Shown: positions 14,328-15,765 of the stretch, in pieces
Layout of the letters: each line of letters begins with the position of its first letter
Numbering within the stretch: position 1 is the stretch's first letter
DNA from: CAYUBI01 sp964443005
GTDB taxonomy: Bacteria; Margulisbacteria; Riflemargulisbacteria; GWF2-35-9; CAYUBI01
Direction of reading: 5' to 3'
Length of the DNA: 15,765 nucleotides
NCBI GenBank assembly: GCA_964443005.1
Contig: CAYUBI010000054.1
Coordinates: 1 to 15,765, forward strand
Program-made: the position numbers and the translations under genes
The notes under the pieces: model-generated
Told to the model about the DNA's origin: nothing
Seen by the model: the letters and a program-made list of their open reading frames with translations, nothing else
The model's database searches: none

Positions 14328-15764
14328 ATGATTTTACTGATTCAACCACCCATCGAAGATTTTTATCTTACTGAAATCCGCACGTATCCTATGGGCGTTT
14401 TATATTTAGCAACGTGGCTAGCAAACAACGGCGTAGATGTGCAAGTTTTGGATGCACTCAAGCCAAACAAAAAGAAAACTATTGCGCTTCCTGCAGAATT
14501 TGCTTATTTAAAAACAATCTATAATGAAAAAGAAATAGGCCCCATGAAATTATTTGGCGCGTATTATCGATTTGGATTAAGCAATACGGAAATCCTTGAA
14601 CAAATTGCGCAAAAAAAGCCTGATACGCTCGTCATTACGTGTAATTTTACAGCATATTTCAATGTTGTTGCTATACTAACAGCGAAAATCAAAGCGCAAT
14701 TCCCCAACATTCGAATTATCATTGGCGGCTATCATGCGACAGTATTCAAAAAAGAAATTGCGCTTCGATTTCCACAAATTGATGACATTATCGAAGGTGC
14801 AGACGAATCGACTTTTTTGTCTTATTTTGGAATTTCTAAATCAAAAAATGCTAATTTTCTAACAACAATTCCGCAGCGGGAATTCATTGATTCCACTCGA
14901 TATCAAATGCATCGAAAAAATATGAGTTTTTTGGTCACCTCTCGTGGATGCCCGCAAAAATGCACTTTTTGCACAGTAGCCTCAATGTACGGGCCAACAT
15001 TTATCCAGCGTTCAGTTGAATCAATACTAATCGAAATGCGCTATTTATACGATCAACATACAGTGCGAGTTTTCGACTTTGAAGATGACAATCTCAGTCT
15101 CAATTCTGCTTGGTTTTTAGATTTACTTAACCAAATTCATGCAACATTTCCTTTAGGAGATATTACAATATATGCCATGAACGGTCTGTCTGCAGAAACA
15201 CTAACGAAACCCCTTCTTCAGGCAATGTGGAATGCAGGATTTCGATCATTAAATCTATCACTGGTCGCAGCTCAAGACAACATCAAAGCAAACCTACATC
15301 GTCCCTCCAGAAACAGTCACATCGAAACTGTTGTAACACACGCCAGCCATCAAGGTTTTTTTATAACAGTCTACTTTATTTTAGGACTACCCAATCAAAC
15401 AAAAGAAGATATTGACGCAACACTTGACTATCTTCAAGCCTTAAATGTCTTAATTGCACCCTCTATTTTTTATCCTCCACCTGGAACCAGCCTATATAAT
15501 GACTTAATTACTCAAGGGCAATTATTAGCAACCGAATGGAATAAGTGCCGCTCTTCTGTATTCCCAATTGAAACACCACACTTATCCCGAGCAGATTTAG
15601 TGTACTATTTCCGTAAAGTTCGCTTATTGAATTTTAAGCGACATTTGTTAGAACATTATGGAACGCTCATGCCCAACCAACCGAATGCAAACGATGCTAT
15701 TGGCATCAGCCAACTCCAAGAATACGAACAAACAGGAAAAATCACACCGGTTTTTCGTTGGTAA
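14328..15764 (+). CDS. B12-binding-type radical SAM enzyme, substrate unknown
   Basis: This complete 478-residue protein has the two-part layout of cobalamin-binding-domain radical SAM enzymes. Residues 1-165 form a Rossmann-like B12-binding-type domain: ILLIQPP at 2-8, PMGVLYLATWLANNG at 21-35, IIIGGYHATVF at 130-140. The histidine ligand motif DxHxxG is not evident, as in many members, so B12 may bind base-off without His or not at all. The radical SAM core (about 198-400) carries C208-x3-C212-x2-C215 in SRGCPQKCTFC, followed by FEDDN at 251-255 and FILGLPNQTKEDI at 350-362. A 50-residue C-terminal tail follows. No lipid, hopanoid or peptide partner is nearby to suggest the reaction. The start is fixed by homology to the family's N-terminus; its translation may depend on the overlapping short upstream frame. 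Confidence 0.9.
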   Translation: MILLIQPPIEDFYLTEIRTYPMGVLYLATWLANNGVDVQVLDALKPNKKKTIALPAEFAYLKTIYNEKEIGPMKLFGAYYRFGLSNTEILEQIAQKKPDTLVITCNFTAYFNVVAILTAKIKAQFPNIRIIIGGYHATVFKKEIALRFPQIDDIIEGADESTFLSYFGISKSKNANFLTTIPQREFIDSTRYQMHRKNMSFLVTSRGCPQKCTFCTVASMYGPTFIQRSVESILIEMRYLYDQHTVRVFDFEDDNLSLNSAWFLDLLNQIHATFPLGDITIYAMNGLSAETLTKPLLQAMWNAGFRSLNLSLVAAQDNIKANLHRPSRNSHIETVVTHASHQGFFITVYFILGLPNQTKEDIDATLDYLQALNVLIAPSIFYPPPGTSLYNDLITQGQLLATEWNKCRSSVFPIETPHLSRADLVYYFRKVRLLNFKRHLLEHYGTLMPNQPNANDAIGISQLQEYEQTGKITPVFRW

Positions 15765-15765
15765 T

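Noticed and set aside
1..15765. Defence system, prophage, insertion sequence or CRISPR array
   Set aside because: No transposase, integrase, phage structural gene, spacer-repeat pattern or recognised defence gene set is present; the partial AAA-ATPase-like gene alone is not evidence of one.

Overview
The window is AT-rich, densely coded DNA from a bacterium. It uses the standard bacterial code, since TGA works as a stop. An exported beta-barrel protein points to a cell with an outer membrane. I cannot name the lineage: no rRNA, tRNA or ribosomal protein gene is present, and the recognisable housekeeping genes are too widespread to place it by eye. No phage, transposase, CRISPR array or toxin-antitoxin pair is visible, and no gene-free stretch exceeds 200 bases.

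Layout. (1) At 1-1488, on the minus strand, are the start of a PF09820-type AAA-ATPase-like gene cut by the window edge, a compact GC-richer palindromic element, and a signal-peptide beta-barrel protein with a coiled-coil tail. (2) At 1618-5946, on the plus strand, are a large soluble class III nucleotide cyclase with TPR-like repeats, then the AmmeMemoRadiSam radical SAM enzyme amrS, whose stop overlaps the start of cytidylate kinase cmk. (3) At 5954-10556, on the minus strand, is a six-gene run reading glyA, dCMP deaminase, pheA (prephenate dehydratase), serS, an ArsR-type regulator and an M15-family peptidase. Junctions are 16 bases or fewer or overlap, so one transcript is likely. (4) At 10638-14162, on the minus strand, are a YgjP-type metallohydrolase and an 889-residue multidomain beta-rich protein of unknown role. 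(5) At 14328-15764, on the plus strand, is a B12-binding-type radical SAM enzyme divergent from the 889-residue gene.

How the genes may work together. glyA yields 5,10-methylene-tetrahydrofolate and the dCMP deaminase yields dUMP, the two substrates of thymidylate synthase. glyA and serS both handle serine. pheA supplies phenylpyruvate for phenylalanine. The regulator and peptidase at the 3' end are translationally coupled to serS and have no clear metabolic link to it.

The least explained items are the cyclase, which lacks the usual second base-recognition residue, the 889-residue protein with no signal peptide and a duplicated C-terminal motif, and the barrel plus coiled-coil protein. None amounts to a demonstrable new system; they are candidates for a closer look.
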